Assembly (NCBI RefSeq): GCF_030064675.1
Contig: NZ_CP116413.1
Coordinates: forward strand, 653,001-717,000
Length of the DNA: 64,000 nt
Reading direction: 5' to 3'
Origin: Crossiella sp. CA-258035
GTDB lineage: Bacteria > Actinomycetota > Actinomycetes > Mycobacteriales > Pseudonocardiaceae
The position numbers were made by a program, and so were the translations under genes. The notes under the pieces were generated by a model. It was given only the letters and a program-made list of their open reading frames with translations. It did no database searches and was not told the DNA's origin. How positions within the stretch are numbered: position 1 is the stretch's first letter; each line of letters starts with the position of its first letter. Below, piece by piece: positions 26,442-36,017 of this stretch.

Positions 26442-26677
26442 CAGACCTTCTCCCCTCGGCGGCGGATCTGTGCCACCACGGACTCGATGCCGCGCTTGTC
26501 GATCGTCTTGATCCCCTTCGCGGAGACCCGGAGGCTGACCCACCGGCCCTCGCTGGCCAGCCAGTAGCGGCGGCGCTGGATGTTGGGCAGCCACCGGCGC
26601 GAGCTGCGCGCGTGCGAGTGCGAGACCTGTTTGCCGAAGCCCGGCTCTCGGCCGGTCACCTGGCAGCGGGCGGACAT
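26441..26677 (-). CDS. rpmB: Ribosomal protein L28, zinc-independent form
   Basis: A 78-residue L28: [20 protein letters not shown] at the N-terminus, [16 protein letters not shown] and [17 protein letters not shown] after it. Only one Cys remains of the CxxC pairs seen in zinc-binding L28. The ATG at 26677 follows AAGGAG at six bases; the frame is open 17 codons further up but lacks a ribosome site. First gene of the operon, divergent from the CobW-like gene across the Zur-like palindrome. Confidence 0.95.
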   Translation of the reverse strand: MSARCQVTGREPGFGKQVSHSHARSSRRWLPNIQRRRYWLASEGRWVSLRVSAKGIKTIDKRGIESVVAQIRRRGEKV

Positions 26678-26771
26678 GCGCGACTCCTTCACGATGCTGG
26701 GGACGACGCAGTTGCTAACGACATCCATTTTCGTTTAATCGGATCCGAGAGTAGCCTGACGGAGACGACGA

Positions 26772-26786
26772 TGGAAATCATTCCCA
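26772..26786. promoter_or_regulatory. Zur-like operator
   Basis: TGGAAATCATTCCCA is a 7-1-7 inverted repeat with one mismatched pair, close to actinobacterial Zur boxes (TGAAAATnATTTTCA type). It lies in the 122-base divergent region between L28 and the CobW-like gene, both members of known Zur regulons, and could repress both when zinc is ample. Confidence 0.7.
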
Positions 26787-26799
26787 ACTGGAGGCTGAC

Positions 26800-28029
26800 G
26801 TGACGCCACCCCGCACCTCGTTGGTGCTGGTCGCGGGCCTGGCGGCCGAGCACGCCACGGCCGTGGCCGACCGATTCGCGGCCGATCCGGGCACCGTGGT
26901 GCTGCACCACGACCTGCGTGAGGTGACCCACGGCGTGGTGGTCCGGCGGCTGCGGCACGGCGCCCTGGACGCCACCGAGACCCTGGAGCTGGCGCACGGC
27001 TGCGTGTCCTGCACGCTGCGCGAGGACCTGCTGCCGCTGGTGCTCCGCCTGACCCAGGCCCCGGACGTGCGCCGGATCGTGCTGCACTGCGACCGCGCGC
27101 TGGAGCCGGAGGCGGTCTGCTGGGCGCTCCAGCACGTGGTCATCGACGGCCGCACCGTGGACGAGGTCGTCTACCTCGATGCCGTGCTGACCGTGGTGGA
27201 CGCAGAGACCTGGTTCGCCGACGCCACCGGCGACCTGGAGCTGAGCGAGCGCGGCCTGGGCGCCAGCGCCGACGACGAGCGCACCATCGCCCAGGTCGCG
27301 GTCAGCCAGGTCGAGTTCGCCGACCTGCTGGTGCTGGCCGGCAGCGCCCCGGACGCCTGGACCGCGGCCCGCACCGACGCTGTGCTGGACCGGCTGGCCC
27401 CGCTGGCGCCGCGGATCCGGCTCGGCGACCTGGACCCGGTCCGCTGCCTGGACCTGGTGCCCGGCAACGCCCGGCGCGGCGAGATCGACGACGCGCACGC
27501 CCCGCTGCTGCGCGGCCAGCCGCCGTTGTCGGCCGAGTCGGGCGTCCAGGTCACCGTGTTCAGCCAGCGCAGGCCGTTCCACCCGGACCGGCTGCACGAG
27601 GCGCTGGACTTCCTGCTCGACGGCGTGGTCAGGGCCCGCGGCCGGGTCTGGGTGGCCAGCCAGCCCGACGTCGCGCTGTGGCTGGAGACCGCGGGCGGCG
27701 GACTGCGGATCGGCCACGCCGGTCCGTGGCTGGCCGCGATCGAGGACTGGTCCGGCATCGATCCGGACCGCCGCGCCATGGCCGACCTGATCTGGGACCC
27801 CTACTACGGCGACCGCAGCCAGGACCTGTTCGTGCTCTCGCACACCGCGGTCCCCGGCGAGATCGTCGAGGCCCTGGAGTCCGCGCTGCTCACCGACGAG
27901 GAGCTGGCCGAGGGCCAGGAGGCCTGGCTGGCCTACGAGGACCCGTTCGGTTCCTGGCACGAGGACCCGTGCGACGACGACCGCGCGCCCACCGATGTGA
28001 TCATCAGCAACCAGAAGGACGAAGCGTGA
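26800..28029 (+). CDS. CobW/COG0523-like zinc-regulon protein with degenerate P-loop
   Basis: A 409-residue member of the COG0523 (CobW/ZNG1/YciC) group, which contains metallochaperone GTPases, and typical of actinobacterial Zur regulons. The family motif [11 protein letters not shown] is present as CxxC instead of the common CxCC. The Walker A loop, normally GxxGxGKT, reads [12 protein letters not shown], so GTP binding is doubtful. The C-terminal CobW domain includes [19 protein letters not shown]. The GTG at 26800 follows GGAGG; the Zur-like palindrome ends 14 bases upstream of the start. Its stop overlaps the L31 start (GTGA). Probable role: helping zinc allocation under starvation, possibly without GTP turnover. 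Confidence 0.85.
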   Translation: MTPPRTSLVLVAGLAAEHATAVADRFAADPGTVVLHHDLREVTHGVVVRRLRHGALDATETLELAHGCVSCTLREDLLPLVLRLTQAPDVRRIVLHCDRALEPEAVCWALQHVVIDGRTVDEVVYLDAVLTVVDAETWFADATGDLELSERGLGASADDERTIAQVAVSQVEFADLLVLAGSAPDAWTAARTDAVLDRLAPLAPRIRLGDLDPVRCLDLVPGNARRGEIDDAHAPLLRGQPPLSAESGVQVTVFSQRRPFHPDRLHEALDFLLDGVVRARGRVWVASQPDVALWLETAGGGLRIGHAGPWLAAIEDWSGIDPDRRAMADLIWDPYYGDRSQDLFVLSHTAVPGEIVEALESALLTDEELAEGQEAWLAYEDPFGSWHEDPCDDDRAPTDVIISNQKDEA

Positions 28030-28292
28030 AAAAGGGCATCCACCCCGACTACCACCCGGTGGTCTTCCAGGACTCCTCGACCGGGATGACCTTCCTGACC
28101 CGGTCCACGGCCACCTCGAACAAGACCATCGAGTGGAGCGACGGCAACACCTACCCGCTGCTGCTCGTCGACGTCACCTCCGACTCGCACCCGTTCTGGA
28201 CCGGCGCCAGCCGGGTGATGGACACCCAGGGCCGGGTGGAGAAGTTCCGCCGCCGCTACGGCGACCGCGCGGACCGGAAGGCGGGCAACTGA
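28026..28292 (+). CDS. rpmE2: Ribosomal protein L31 type B
   Basis: An 88-residue L31 of the longer B type: [50 protein letters not shown] and a basic VEKFRRRYG tail. No CxxC, so no zinc is needed. The GTG at 28026 overlaps the CobW-like stop, and its own stop overlaps the L32 start, giving a coupled trio under the Zur-like site. Confidence 0.95.
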   Translation: MKKGIHPDYHPVVFQDSSTGMTFLTRSTATSNKTIEWSDGNTYPLLLVDVTSDSHPFWTGASRVMDTQGRVEKFRRRYGDRADRKAGN

Positions 28293-28450
28293 TGGCCGTC
28301 CCGAAGCGGCGGATGTCCCGCAGCAACACCCGCAGCCGCCGGGCGCAGTGGAAGGCCGAGGCGCCCGACCTGGTGCCGGTGGTGGTCAAGGGCAAGAAGA
28401 TCCTGGTGCCACGGCGGCTGGTCCGCTGGGCGCACCAGCAGAACGGCTGA
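28292..28450 (+). CDS. rpmF: Ribosomal protein L32, cysteine-free form
   Basis: A 52-residue L32 ([20 protein letters not shown]) in which the usual zinc-ribbon cysteines are missing. It ends the CobW-L31-L32 unit and is followed at once by a hairpin shared with the convergent phosphatase gene. Confidence 0.94.
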   Translation: MAVPKRRMSRSNTRSRRAQWKAEAPDLVPVVVKGKKILVPRRLVRWAHQQNG

Positions 28451-28453
28451 GCG

Positions 28454-28483
28454 GCCCGCCCGCCTCGCTCACGCGGGGCGGGC
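28454..28483. terminator. Hairpin between convergent L32 and phosphatase genes
   Basis: GCCCGCCC (28454-28461) pairs with GGGCGGGC (28476-28483), an 8-bp GC stem right after the L32 stop and overlapping the end of the phosphatase gene. It could end transcription in both directions. Confidence 0.45.
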
Positions 28484-29149
28484 GACCTCGCCGTTGCCGT
28501 CCACCTGGACCGCGCCGTCGGGGGAGTCCCGCCACTGCTCGAACGGCTGGTCCAGGGTCCACCGGCCGTCCGGGCCCTTGTGCATGGTGCGGTGCTCGCA
28601 GTGCCGAGGGTTGGACAGCGACTCGAACAGCTCGATGCTCCACATGCACAGCCGCCGCACCAGCAACCGCAGGGTCAGCCCGTGCGAGACGATCAGCACC
28701 GTGCGCGGGTGCGAGGGCTCGGTCTCCATCCGGCGTTCCAGGTCCGACATGAACCCGGCCACCCGGTCGTCCACGTCCGCGCCGGACTCGCCGTGCGCCA
28801 GCCGGAAGAAGAAGTGCCCGAAGGCGTGCCGCGCCTGTTTCTGGCGCTCCTGCTCGATCGGGTCCTGCAGGTTGCCCCAGTCCTGCTCGCGCAACCGCGG
28901 CTCGTGCACCACCCGCTCGAACAGCTCGTCCAGGTCCAGGTTCCGCAGCGTCTGCTGGGTGCGCAGGTACGGGCTGACGTACACCGCGACCGGGCCGGGG
29001 CCCAGCGCGGCCCGCACCGCGGCCCGCGCGGCCCGCGCCTGCTCCTGACCGCGCTTGGTCAGCGGGAGGGCATGGTCGGGCACCCGGCAGTACGCCATCT
29101 CGTCGACGTTGCCGAGGCTCTCGCCGTGCCGCAACAGAATGATCCGCAC
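28469..29149 (-). CDS. Histidine phosphatase (phosphoglycerate-mutase-like)
   Basis: A 226-residue enzyme of the histidine phosphatase superfamily. RIILLRHGESLGNVDEM holds the phospho-accepting RHG His, YVSPYLRTQQT the second Arg, and VLIVSHGLTLRLLVRRL the second catalytic His. It should remove phosphate from a small molecule or phosphoprotein; the substrate cannot be inferred. The GTG at 29149 places RHG in its usual position near residue 7; no strong ribosome site is visible, and longer starts would add sequence unlike the family. Confidence 0.88.
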   Translation of the reverse strand: MRIILLRHGESLGNVDEMAYCRVPDHALPLTKRGQEQARAARAAVRAALGPGPVAVYVSPYLRTQQTLRNLDLDELFERVVHEPRLREQDWGNLQDPIEQERQKQARHAFGHFFFRLAHGESGADVDDRVAGFMSDLERRMETEPSHPRTVLIVSHGLTLRLLVRRLCMWSIELFESLSNPRHCEHRTMHKGPDGRWTLDQPFEQWRDSPDGAVQVDGNGEVARPA

Positions 29150-29294
29150 AACACCATCGTGCCTGGTCCCCACTACTCCAACCGGTCGAATATCAGGAAT
29201 CCTGGCCGTTGATCCGGCTAAGCACCCGATCGGCCCGCACCCCAACGGATGCGCGCTGTTACAGTCCGATCGATATCTCTGACGGGAGTGTCAC

Positions 29295-30158
29295 ATGAGC
29301 TTCAGTGCGCCCGCTCGCGCGGCGGTGATCGGCGGCGGCACCATGGGCGCGGGCATCGCGCACGTGCTGCTGGCCGCGGGCACCAGGGTCACCGTGGTCG
29401 AGGCCGACGCCGACCGGTGCGCCGCCGCCCGCAACACCGTGACCACCTCGCTGCTCAAAGCCGAGGAACGCGGCAAGCTGCCGGCCGGCGTGGACGCCGA
29501 GGCCTGCGCCCGGCTGATGGACACCGCCGACGACCTCAGCCTGCTCTCCCCGGAGACCGAGCTGATCGTGGAGGCCGTGCCCGAGCGGGTGGACCTCAAG
29601 CGCCAGGTCTTCGCCGCCGCCGCGGCCGCCTGCCCGCGCGCCGTGCTGGCCTCCAACACCTCCTCGCTGTCCATCGCCGCGATCGCCGCCGGACCGGCCG
29701 CCGAGCGCACCCTGGGCATGCACTTCTTCAACCCGGTGCCCGCCCAGCAGTTGGTCGAGCTGGTCACCCACGCCGGGCTGGCCGAGTCCTGTCTGACGCA
29801 GGCCAAGGACTGGGCCGAGGCGCTGGGCAAGACGGTGATCGTGGTCAGGGACTCGCCCGGCTTCGCCACCTCCCGGCTGGGCGTCGCGGTCGGCCTGGAG
29901 GCCATCCGGATGCTGGCGGAGGGCGTGGCCAGCGCCGAGGACATCGACACCGGCATGACCCTGGGCTACCGCTGGCCGATGGGCCCGCTCAAGCTCACCG
30001 ACCTGGTCGGCCTGGACGTCCGGCTGGCCATCGCCGAGCACCTGGCCGCCGAGCTCGGCCCCCGGTTCGAGCCGCCGCGGCTGCTGCGGGACAAGGTGGC
30101 CAGGGGCGAGCTGGGCCGCAAGACCGGCCAGGGCTTTTTCACTTGGCCGCCTGCTTAG
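29295..30158 (+). CDS. 3-hydroxyacyl-CoA dehydrogenase (3-hydroxybutyryl-CoA type)
   Basis: A 287-residue NAD-dependent dehydrogenase that oxidises 3-hydroxyacyl-CoA to 3-ketoacyl-CoA. AAVIGGGTMGAGIAHVLLAAG is the Rossmann loop, SNTSSLSI and LGMHFFNPVP (catalytic His) follow, and the C-terminal dimer domain contains GYRWPMGPLKLTDLVGLD and GRKTGQGFF. Length and single-domain form fit the PaaH/HbdA group rather than bifunctional FadB. GACGGGAG precedes the ATG. It is followed 10 bases on by an Eis-like gene. Confidence 0.93.
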   Translation: MSFSAPARAAVIGGGTMGAGIAHVLLAAGTRVTVVEADADRCAAARNTVTTSLLKAEERGKLPAGVDAEACARLMDTADDLSLLSPETELIVEAVPERVDLKRQVFAAAAAACPRAVLASNTSSLSIAAIAAGPAAERTLGMHFFNPVPAQQLVELVTHAGLAESCLTQAKDWAEALGKTVIVVRDSPGFATSRLGVAVGLEAIRMLAEGVASAEDIDTGMTLGYRWPMGPLKLTDLVGLDVRLAIAEHLAAELGPRFEPPRLLRDKVARGELGRKTGQGFFTWPPA

Positions 30159-30168
30159 GCTCTCTCCT

Positions 30169-31320
30169 GTGGGAGACGTGACGGTTCGGGCCTACCGGTC
30201 CAGCGACGCGGACGCGGCCTGGCGGCTGCGCGGGGTGCCCTTCGGCGGGCCCAAGGAGACACCCGAGCTGTGGCGCGGGGAGACCACCTGGCGCGGGTTC
30301 ATCGCCGAGACCGGCGGGGAGCGCACCGGGTTCGCCATGGTCCGGCCCTACCGGCAGTTCTTCGGCGGGCGCGCGGTGCCGATGGGCGGCATCGCCAGCG
30401 TGGTGGTGGCCCCGCAGGCCCGCGGCCGGGGCGTGGGCAGCGCGCTGCTGGAGCGGATGCTGGCCGAGATGCGCGCCGACGGGCAGCCGATCAGCGCGCT
30501 CTACCCGACCGTGCCCGCGCTCTACCGCGGCCGCGGCTGGGAACGCGGCGGCGTGCTGGAGTCCGTCGACCTGCCCGTGCACGCCTTCCAGGGCCGCCGC
30601 TCCAAGATCGAGCTGCGCGAGGCCACCGAGGCGGACATCCCGGCCATGCGGGACTGCTACCACCGGCTGGCGCAGACCGTGGACGGCATGCTGGACCGGC
30701 GCACCAGGTCCTACCGGACCGAGGAGCTGCTGGAGTGCGACGCCTCGCTGGTCACCGACGGCGGCTACCTGCTGGCCCAGCCGGACCGCAAGAAGCGGGT
30801 GCTGGAGGTGCACGAGCTGGTCGCGGACACCCCGGAGGTCGCGCTCGGCCTGCTCGACTCGATCGGCTCCTGGACCGGCCTGCTGGACCGGGTGAAGCTG
30901 CACATCATGGACGAGACCCTGCTCGGCGTCCTGGAGTGGTCCGGTTTGGACGGTCGCAAGCGGACCCAGCCCTGGCTGCTCCGGGTCGTCGACCTGGCCG
31001 CCGCGGTGGCCGCCCGCGGCTGGCCCGGCGCGAGCTTCATCGCCGACGCGGTGACCGACCTGGAGATCGAGGACCGGCACGCGCCCTGGCAGGCCGGGCG
31101 GCACCGGCTGGTGGTCAAGGACGGCGAGGTCGTGCTGGAGCCCGGCGGCACCGGCGCGGTCCGGATCACCGCCCGCGGCCTCGGCGCCTGGTACTCCGGC
31201 TCGAACACCACCGCCGGACTGCGCAGGGCCGGGCTGCTGACGGGCGATCCCGAACACACCCGGCTGCTGGACCTGCTGGTAGGCGCACCGGGGACGGTCC
31301 GGATGGCCGATTATTTCTGA
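30169..31320 (+). CDS. Eis-like GNAT N-acetyltransferase
   Basis: About 383 residues of the Eis (enhanced intracellular survival) acetyltransferase type: an N-terminal GNAT domain with IASVVVAPQARGRGVGSALLE as acetyl-CoA loop, a second GNAT-like region, and an SCP2-like C-terminal domain ending in ADYF, the terminal carboxylate expected in this family. Relatives acetylate aminoglycosides, peptides or proteins at several amines. The GTG at 30169 is used; a GTG at 30178, close to GGGAG, is an alternative. Probably co-transcribed with the preceding dehydrogenase. Whether it confers drug resistance is unknown. Confidence 0.85.
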   Translation: MGDVTVRAYRSSDADAAWRLRGVPFGGPKETPELWRGETTWRGFIAETGGERTGFAMVRPYRQFFGGRAVPMGGIASVVVAPQARGRGVGSALLERMLAEMRADGQPISALYPTVPALYRGRGWERGGVLESVDLPVHAFQGRRSKIELREATEADIPAMRDCYHRLAQTVDGMLDRRTRSYRTEELLECDASLVTDGGYLLAQPDRKKRVLEVHELVADTPEVALGLLDSIGSWTGLLDRVKLHIMDETLLGVLEWSGLDGRKRTQPWLLRVVDLAAAVAARGWPGASFIADAVTDLEIEDRHAPWQAGRHRLVVKDGEVVLEPGGTGAVRITARGLGAWYSGSNTTAGLRRAGLLTGDPEHTRLLDLLVGAPGTVRMADYF

Positions 31321-31342
31321 CCGACCTGCCTAAGATCCGCGG

Positions 31343-31951
31343 GTGCTGATGCTGACCGTCCTGGAACTCGTCGGCATCGCGGTGTTCGCGGCCTCCGGGG
31401 CGCTGGCCGCGGTGCGGGCCCGGCTGGACGTCTTCGGCGTGGTCGTGCTCGGCATGACCACCGCGCTGGGCGGCGGCATCATCCGCGACGTGCTGCTCGG
31501 CCTGCACCCGCCGACCTCCCTGCGCACCTGGCCCTACCTGCTGGTTTCCGCGCTCACCGGCCTGCTGGTGTTCTTCTTCCACCCGCAGGTGGCCAAGCTG
31601 CGCCGGGCCGTGCTGCTGGCCGACGCGGTCGGCCTCGGCCTGTTCACCACCGGCGGCACCACCACCGCGCTGGCCCTCGGCGCGCCGGTCTACACCGCCT
31701 GCCTGATCGGCATGACCACCGGCATCGGCGGCGGCGCCCTGCGCGACCTGCTGCTGCGCGAGATCCCCACCGTGCTGCGCCAGGAGATCTACGCGGTGGC
31801 CGCGCTGGCCGGCGCGGTGGTGGTGGCCATCGGCTACCGGCTGAACCTGCCCACCGGGCCGACCGCGGTCATCGCCGCGGCCATGATCTGCGGGCTCCGC
31901 GTGCTCGCGCTCTGGCGGCGCTGGGACGCCCCGCGGCCACGCGAACGATAG
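31343..31951 (+). CDS. TRIC-type (UPF0126) membrane protein
   Basis: A 202-residue membrane protein with seven hydrophobic segments and the internal duplication of trimeric intracellular cation channels: [19 protein letters not shown] in the first half is mirrored by [20 protein letters not shown] in the second. Bacterial members conduct K+ or small cations in heterologous tests; their cellular role is unclear. A GTG at 31343 or ATG at 31349 can serve as start. A 65-base gap with the MprA-like repeats separates it from mprA. Confidence 0.9.
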   Translation: MLMLTVLELVGIAVFAASGALAAVRARLDVFGVVVLGMTTALGGGIIRDVLLGLHPPTSLRTWPYLLVSALTGLLVFFFHPQVAKLRRAVLLADAVGLGLFTTGGTTTALALGAPVYTACLIGMTTGIGGGALRDLLLREIPTVLRQEIYAVAALAGAVVVAIGYRLNLPTGPTAVIAAAMICGLRVLALWRRWDAPRPRER

Positions 31952-31966
31952 TTTTTGCTGGTCGGG

Positions 31967-31994
31967 GTTCAGCGTGCTCTCAGGCGGCTCTTAG
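31967..31994 (+). promoter_or_regulatory. MprA-box-like direct repeats before mprA
   Basis: GTTCAG (31967), TCTCAG (31978) and TCTTAG (31989) occur at exact 11-bp steps, one helical turn apart, 22 bases before the mprA start. A response regulator of the OmpR class binds such tandem half-sites. The same hexamer at the same period precedes pepD. Confidence 0.6.
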
Positions 31995-32016
31995 GGAAAC
32001 CGGTCACACTACCGAT

Positions 32017-32712
32017 ATGCGCATCCTCGTTGTGGACGACGACCGAGCCGTTCGGGAGTCGTTGCGGCGGTCCCTGCAGTTCAACGGCTACCAGGTCGAG
32101 CTGGCCAACGACGGCCAGCAGGCGCTGGAGGTGCTGGGGCACAACCGGCCGGACGCGATGGTGCTGGACGTGATGATGCCCAGGGTGGACGGCCTGGAGG
32201 TGTGCAGGCGGCTGCGCGGCACCGGCGACGACCTGCCGATCCTGGTGCTCACCGCGCGGGACGCGGTCTCCGACCGGGTGGCCGGGCTGGACGCGGGCGC
32301 CGATGACTACCTGCCCAAGCCGTTCGCGCTGGAGGAGCTGCTGGCCAGGCTGCGCGCGCTGCTGCGCAGGGTCGGCCCGGACCAGGACACCGGACCGGTC
32401 GCGCTGGCCGCGCTGCGCTTCGCCGACCTCGAGCTCGACCCCGGCACCAGGGACGTGACCAGGGGCGGGCGGCCGATCAGCCTGACCCGCACCGAGTTCG
32501 CCCTGCTCGAGCTCCTCCTGCACCACCCGAGGCAGGTCCTGACCAGGGGCCGCATCCTCGAGGAGGTGTGGGGCTATGACTTCCCCACCTCGGGCAACGC
32601 GCTCGAGGTCTACGTCGGCTACCTGCGCCGCAAGACCGAGGCCAACGGCGAACCGCGCCTGCTGCACACGGTCCGCGGCGTGGGCTACGTGCTCAGGGAG
32701 ACCCCTCCGTGA
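32017..32712 (+). CDS. mprA: OmpR-family response regulator, MprA-like
   Basis: A 231-residue response regulator: [14 protein letters not shown] acidic pocket, [12 protein letters not shown] with the phospho-Asp, LPKPF with the conserved Lys, and a winged-helix output domain ([42 protein letters not shown]). Its stop overlaps the kinase start (GTGA). Identity with mycobacterial MprA is supported by the downstream kinase and by pepD, moaB and mscL further on. MprA controls envelope-stress genes and its own operon; repeats at 31967-31994 fit autoregulation. Confidence 0.92.
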   Translation: MRILVVDDDRAVRESLRRSLQFNGYQVELANDGQQALEVLGHNRPDAMVLDVMMPRVDGLEVCRRLRGTGDDLPILVLTARDAVSDRVAGLDAGADDYLPKPFALEELLARLRALLRRVGPDQDTGPVALAALRFADLELDPGTRDVTRGGRPISLTRTEFALLELLLHHPRQVLTRGRILEEVWGYDFPTSGNALEVYVGYLRRKTEANGEPRLLHTVRGVGYVLRETPP

Positions 32713-34187
32713 CCGAGGTGCCCACCGTGCGGGTCGGCCGGGACCGCGACGCGCAGCACCCCCGCATGCAGCGGGTCACCCTGCGGAACCGGCTCACCCT
32801 CTTCGCCGCGGTCGGCGTGGGCACCGCCGTCGCGCTGGTCTCCCTGGCCGCCTACTTCACCGTGCGCACCAGCCTGTACAACGAGCTGGACGAGCAGCTG
32901 CTCAACCGGGCCAAGGTGGCCGCGGAGAGCTCGCTGTCCCAGGTGATCGAGCTGCAACGGCAGTCCCCGGCCGTGTTCGAGGCCATCGACCTGCGGCTGG
33001 GCGTGGTCCAGCTGCTCTCCGACGGCCGGACCCAGCTGTTCATCCCGCCGAACGCGCCGGGGGTGCCCTACGGCCCGGACGAGGTCGACGTGGCGGCCGG
33101 GCTGAAGCCGGACCACACCCGCACCGACAACCGCACCGACCAGCGGGTGGTCGCGGTGCCCATCGACCCGGGCTTCGCCCTGGTGATCGCCCAGCCGCTG
33201 CACCCGACCAGGGACACCCTGGCCCGGCTGGCCTGGGTGCTCTTCGCCGTGGGTGGCGCGGGCATCGTGCTGGCCGCCGCCGGTGGCCTCGGCGTGGCGC
33301 GCACCGCGCTGCGGCCGGTGGAGCGGCTGACCAAGGCCGCCGAGCACGTGGCCAGGACCGGTGACCTGCAACCGATCCCGGTCACCAGCGAGGACGACGA
33401 GCTGGCCAGGCTGACCAACAGCTTCAACGCGATGCTGGCCGCGCTGGCCGACTCCCAGGAACGCCAGCGCAGGCTGGTCGCCGACGCCGGGCACGAGCTG
33501 CGCACCCCGCTGACCTCCTTGCGCACCAACCTGGAACTGCTGGTCGCCTCGCAGCAGGCCGGCGCCAAGTACCGGCTCTCCGACGAGGACCGGGCCGAGA
33601 TCTACGCCGACGTGCGGGCCCAGATCGAGGAGCTGACCACGCTGATCGGCGACCTGGTCGAGCTGGCCCGGGACGACGCGCCGTTCGTGGTGCACGAGTC
33701 GGTCGAGCTGGTCGACGTGGTGGAGCGCGCCCTGGACCGGGCCCGCCGCCGCGCGCCCGGCGTCAGCCTGGACATCCGGCTGCGCCCGTGGACCCTGGTC
33801 GGCGATGCCAACGCGCTGGAGCGGGCGGTGATGAACCTGCTGGACAACGCGGTCAAGTGGTCGCCGCCCGATGGCCGGGTGCGGGTCGAGCTGCGCCAGG
33901 CCGGGGCGCAGGCCGCGGTGCTGGAGGTCGCCGACAGCGGCCCGGGCATCGCCGAGGACGACCTGCCGCACGTCTTCGAGCGCTTCTACCGCTCCACCGA
34001 GGCCCGCACCCTGCCCGGCTCCGGGCTCGGGCTGGCCATCGTGAAGCAGGTGGCCGAGCGGCACGGCGGCACCGTCACCGCGGGCCGCGCGGCCGAGGGC
34101 GGCGCGCTGATGTCGTTGTGGCTGCCGGGAAACCCGTCGGAGACCTTCCACACCGACGAGTACCCGGCAGCCCCTGGCGTGCGCTAG
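32709..34187 (+). CDS. mprB: Sensor histidine kinase, MprB-like
   Basis: A 492-residue membrane kinase. TM1 lies near residues 28-52, an extracytoplasmic sensor domain of ~120 residues follows, TM2 lies near 175-200, then HAMP. The phospho-accepting H-box is [19 protein letters not shown]; the ATPase domain has [12 protein letters not shown] (N), [20 protein letters not shown] (G1/F) and [14 protein letters not shown] (G2). It should phosphorylate the MprA-like partner in response to envelope stress. Its stop overlaps the convergent sugar permease gene by four bases; in mycobacteria pepD would follow directly. Confidence 0.93.
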   Translation: MTEVPTVRVGRDRDAQHPRMQRVTLRNRLTLFAAVGVGTAVALVSLAAYFTVRTSLYNELDEQLLNRAKVAAESSLSQVIELQRQSPAVFEAIDLRLGVVQLLSDGRTQLFIPPNAPGVPYGPDEVDVAAGLKPDHTRTDNRTDQRVVAVPIDPGFALVIAQPLHPTRDTLARLAWVLFAVGGAGIVLAAAGGLGVARTALRPVERLTKAAEHVARTGDLQPIPVTSEDDELARLTNSFNAMLAALADSQERQRRLVADAGHELRTPLTSLRTNLELLVASQQAGAKYRLSDEDRAEIYADVRAQIEELTTLIGDLVELARDDAPFVVHESVELVDVVERALDRARRRAPGVSLDIRLRPWTLVGDANALERAVMNLLDNAVKWSPPDGRVRVELRQAGAQAAVLEVADSGPGIAEDDLPHVFERFYRSTEARTLPGSGLGLAIVKQVAERHGGTVTAGRAAEGGALMSLWLPGNPSETFHTDEYPAAPGVR

Positions 34188-35062
34188 CCCTTGGTCGAGC
34201 CGAGGGTGAGCCCGGCGACGAAGTGGCGTTGCAGGGTGAAGAAGACCACCAGCGTGGGCACCGCGACCAGCAGTGAGCCGGCCGCGATCAGGTTGTTGTC
34301 CTTGAAGAACTGGCCGCCGAGGTTGTTCAGCGCCGAGGTGATCGGCATCTTGTCCCCGGTCTGGATCAGCACCAGCGCCCACAGGAAGTCGTTGTAGATC
34401 CAGGTGAACTCCAGCGTGGCCAGCGCGGCCAGCACCGGACGGCACAGCGGCAGGATCACCTGCCAGTACTGCCGGAACACCCCGGCGCCGTCCACCCTGG
34501 CCGCCTCGGTCAGCTCCATCGGGATGGTCTTCATGTAGTTGCTCAGCACGAAGACGCAGAACCCGGTCTGGAACGCGACGTGGATCAGGACCACGCCCAG
34601 CTGCGAGTCCAGCAGCGAACCGGACTCGCTGAGCCACTCCGGCAGCTCGATCAGCCGGTACAGCCGGTACAGCGGGGTGACGATCACCTGCTGCGGGAAC
34701 AGGTTGCCCGCGGTGAACAGCATCAGCAGCGCCAGGTTGAACCGGAAGCTGAAGCGGGACACCACAAAGGCGACCATCGAGCTGAAGAACAGCGTGATGA
34801 CCAGCGCCGGGATGGTGATGATCAGCGTGTTCAGGTAGTAGTGCGGCAGCTCCGCCTGTTCCCAGGCCTTGCCGAAGTTGTCCAGCGTCAGCTCGGCAGG
34901 CCAGGAGAAGTAGCCGTTCTTGTTGGTGTCGTCGATGGTGCGCAGCGAGGCGAAGGCCGCCCACAGCACCGGCGCCAGCCACACCAGGCAGGTCGCCACC
35001 AGGAAGGTGTGCAGCGCGATCCGCCCGGCGCGTCCGGTGGCCGTGTTCGTCGTGCCGGTCAC
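34184..35062 (-). CDS. Carbohydrate ABC transporter permease (MalG-like)
   Basis: A 292-residue inner-membrane permease with about six transmembrane segments. The cytoplasmic EAA loop, the ATPase docking site, reads ELTEAARVDGAGVFRQYWQV, and FPQQVIVTPLYRLYR is typical of the second permease of CUT1 sugar importers. The GTG start overlaps the stop of the first permease. No ATPase gene is in this operon, so a shared MsiK-type ATPase elsewhere probably powers it. Confidence 0.92.
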   Translation of the reverse strand: MTGTTNTATGRAGRIALHTFLVATCLVWLAPVLWAAFASLRTIDDTNKNGYFSWPAELTLDNFGKAWEQAELPHYYLNTLIITIPALVITLFFSSMVAFVVSRFSFRFNLALLMLFTAGNLFPQQVIVTPLYRLYRLIELPEWLSESGSLLDSQLGVVLIHVAFQTGFCVFVLSNYMKTIPMELTEAARVDGAGVFRQYWQVILPLCRPVLAALATLEFTWIYNDFLWALVLIQTGDKMPITSALNNLGGQFFKDNNLIAAGSLLVAVPTLVVFFTLQRHFVAGLTLGSTKG

Positions 35063-36012
35063 GGCCGATCCTCCTTGCGGAAGGTCTGCATCAGGTAGGT
35101 GATGATGAAGCCCATCGAGATCAGCAGCAGCACCACGGCCAGCGCCGAGCCCCAGCCGATCCGGCTGGCCTCGCCGATGATGTTGTCGGTGACCAGGATG
35201 GACAGCAGCTCCAGCCCCTGACGGCCCTTGTTGATGATGTAGACGATGTCGAAGGCCCGCAGCGCCTCGATCACGGTGATCACCAGCACCACGATGTTCA
35301 CCGGCTTGAGCGCGGGGAAGGTGACCTGCCAGAAGGTCTGCCAGGCGCTCGCCCCGTCCAGCGCGGCGGCCTCCTTCAGCGAGGGGTCCACCGCCTTGAG
35401 CCCGGCCAGGAACAGCAGCATCACGTACCCGGCGTGCCGCCAGCCCGCCGCGACCAGCACCGCGTACAGGTTGATGTCCGGATCACCCAGCCAGTTGACC
35501 GGGTGGTCGTTCGCGGTGCCCAGCAGGTTGTTCAGCAGTCCCTGGTCCGGCTGGTAGATCAGCTGCCAGATGAACCCGATCAGGGCCAGCGACAGCATCA
35601 TCGGCAGGTACAGCACGCTCTGGTAGACCCGGCCCAGCGCCAGCTTGCGGTCCAGCAGCACCGCCATGAACAACCCGAACAGGGTCGGCAGCACCAGCAG
35701 GAACACCAGCCAGATCAGGTTGTTCCACAGCGCGGGCCAGAACCTGGGGTACGTGGTGAGGATGTCGGAGTAGTTCTGCAACCCGACGAACCTGATGTCC
35801 TCAACCCCGCCGATGCCATCCCATTCGGTGAAGGACAACAGGATCGAGCCCAGCGCGGGGAACCACACCAGGCCCAGGTGCAGCAGCGAGGGGATGCCGA
35901 GCATCACCGCGAGCACCACCTTGTCGGTGGCGGTGAACGCGCTGGCCCGGCGTCGCCTGCGTTTGTGCGGTGGCGCGCTCGTGGTGGCGGGCGCCTCGTC
36001 CAGAACAGTCAT
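35059..36012 (-). CDS. Carbohydrate ABC transporter permease (MalF-like)
   Basis: A 317-residue permease with an Arg-rich N-terminus (HKRRRRRASAF) and six predicted membrane segments. The EAA loop is SLKEAAALDGASAWQTFWQV. It pairs with the MalG-like permease to form the channel of a CUT1-type importer. It follows the solute-binding protein gene after five bases. Substrate undetermined; the adjacent galT suggests a galactose-containing sugar (inference). Confidence 0.92.
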   Translation of the reverse strand: MTVLDEAPATTSAPPHKRRRRRASAFTATDKVVLAVMLGIPSLLHLGLVWFPALGSILLSFTEWDGIGGVEDIRFVGLQNYSDILTTYPRFWPALWNNLIWLVFLLVLPTLFGLFMAVLLDRKLALGRVYQSVLYLPMMLSLALIGFIWQLIYQPDQGLLNNLLGTANDHPVNWLGDPDINLYAVLVAAGWRHAGYVMLLFLAGLKAVDPSLKEAAALDGASAWQTFWQVTFPALKPVNIVVLVITVIEALRAFDIVYIINKGRQGLELLSILVTDNIIGEASRIGWGSALAVVLLLISMGFIITYLMQTFRKEDRP

Positions 36013-36017
36013 CGGCC

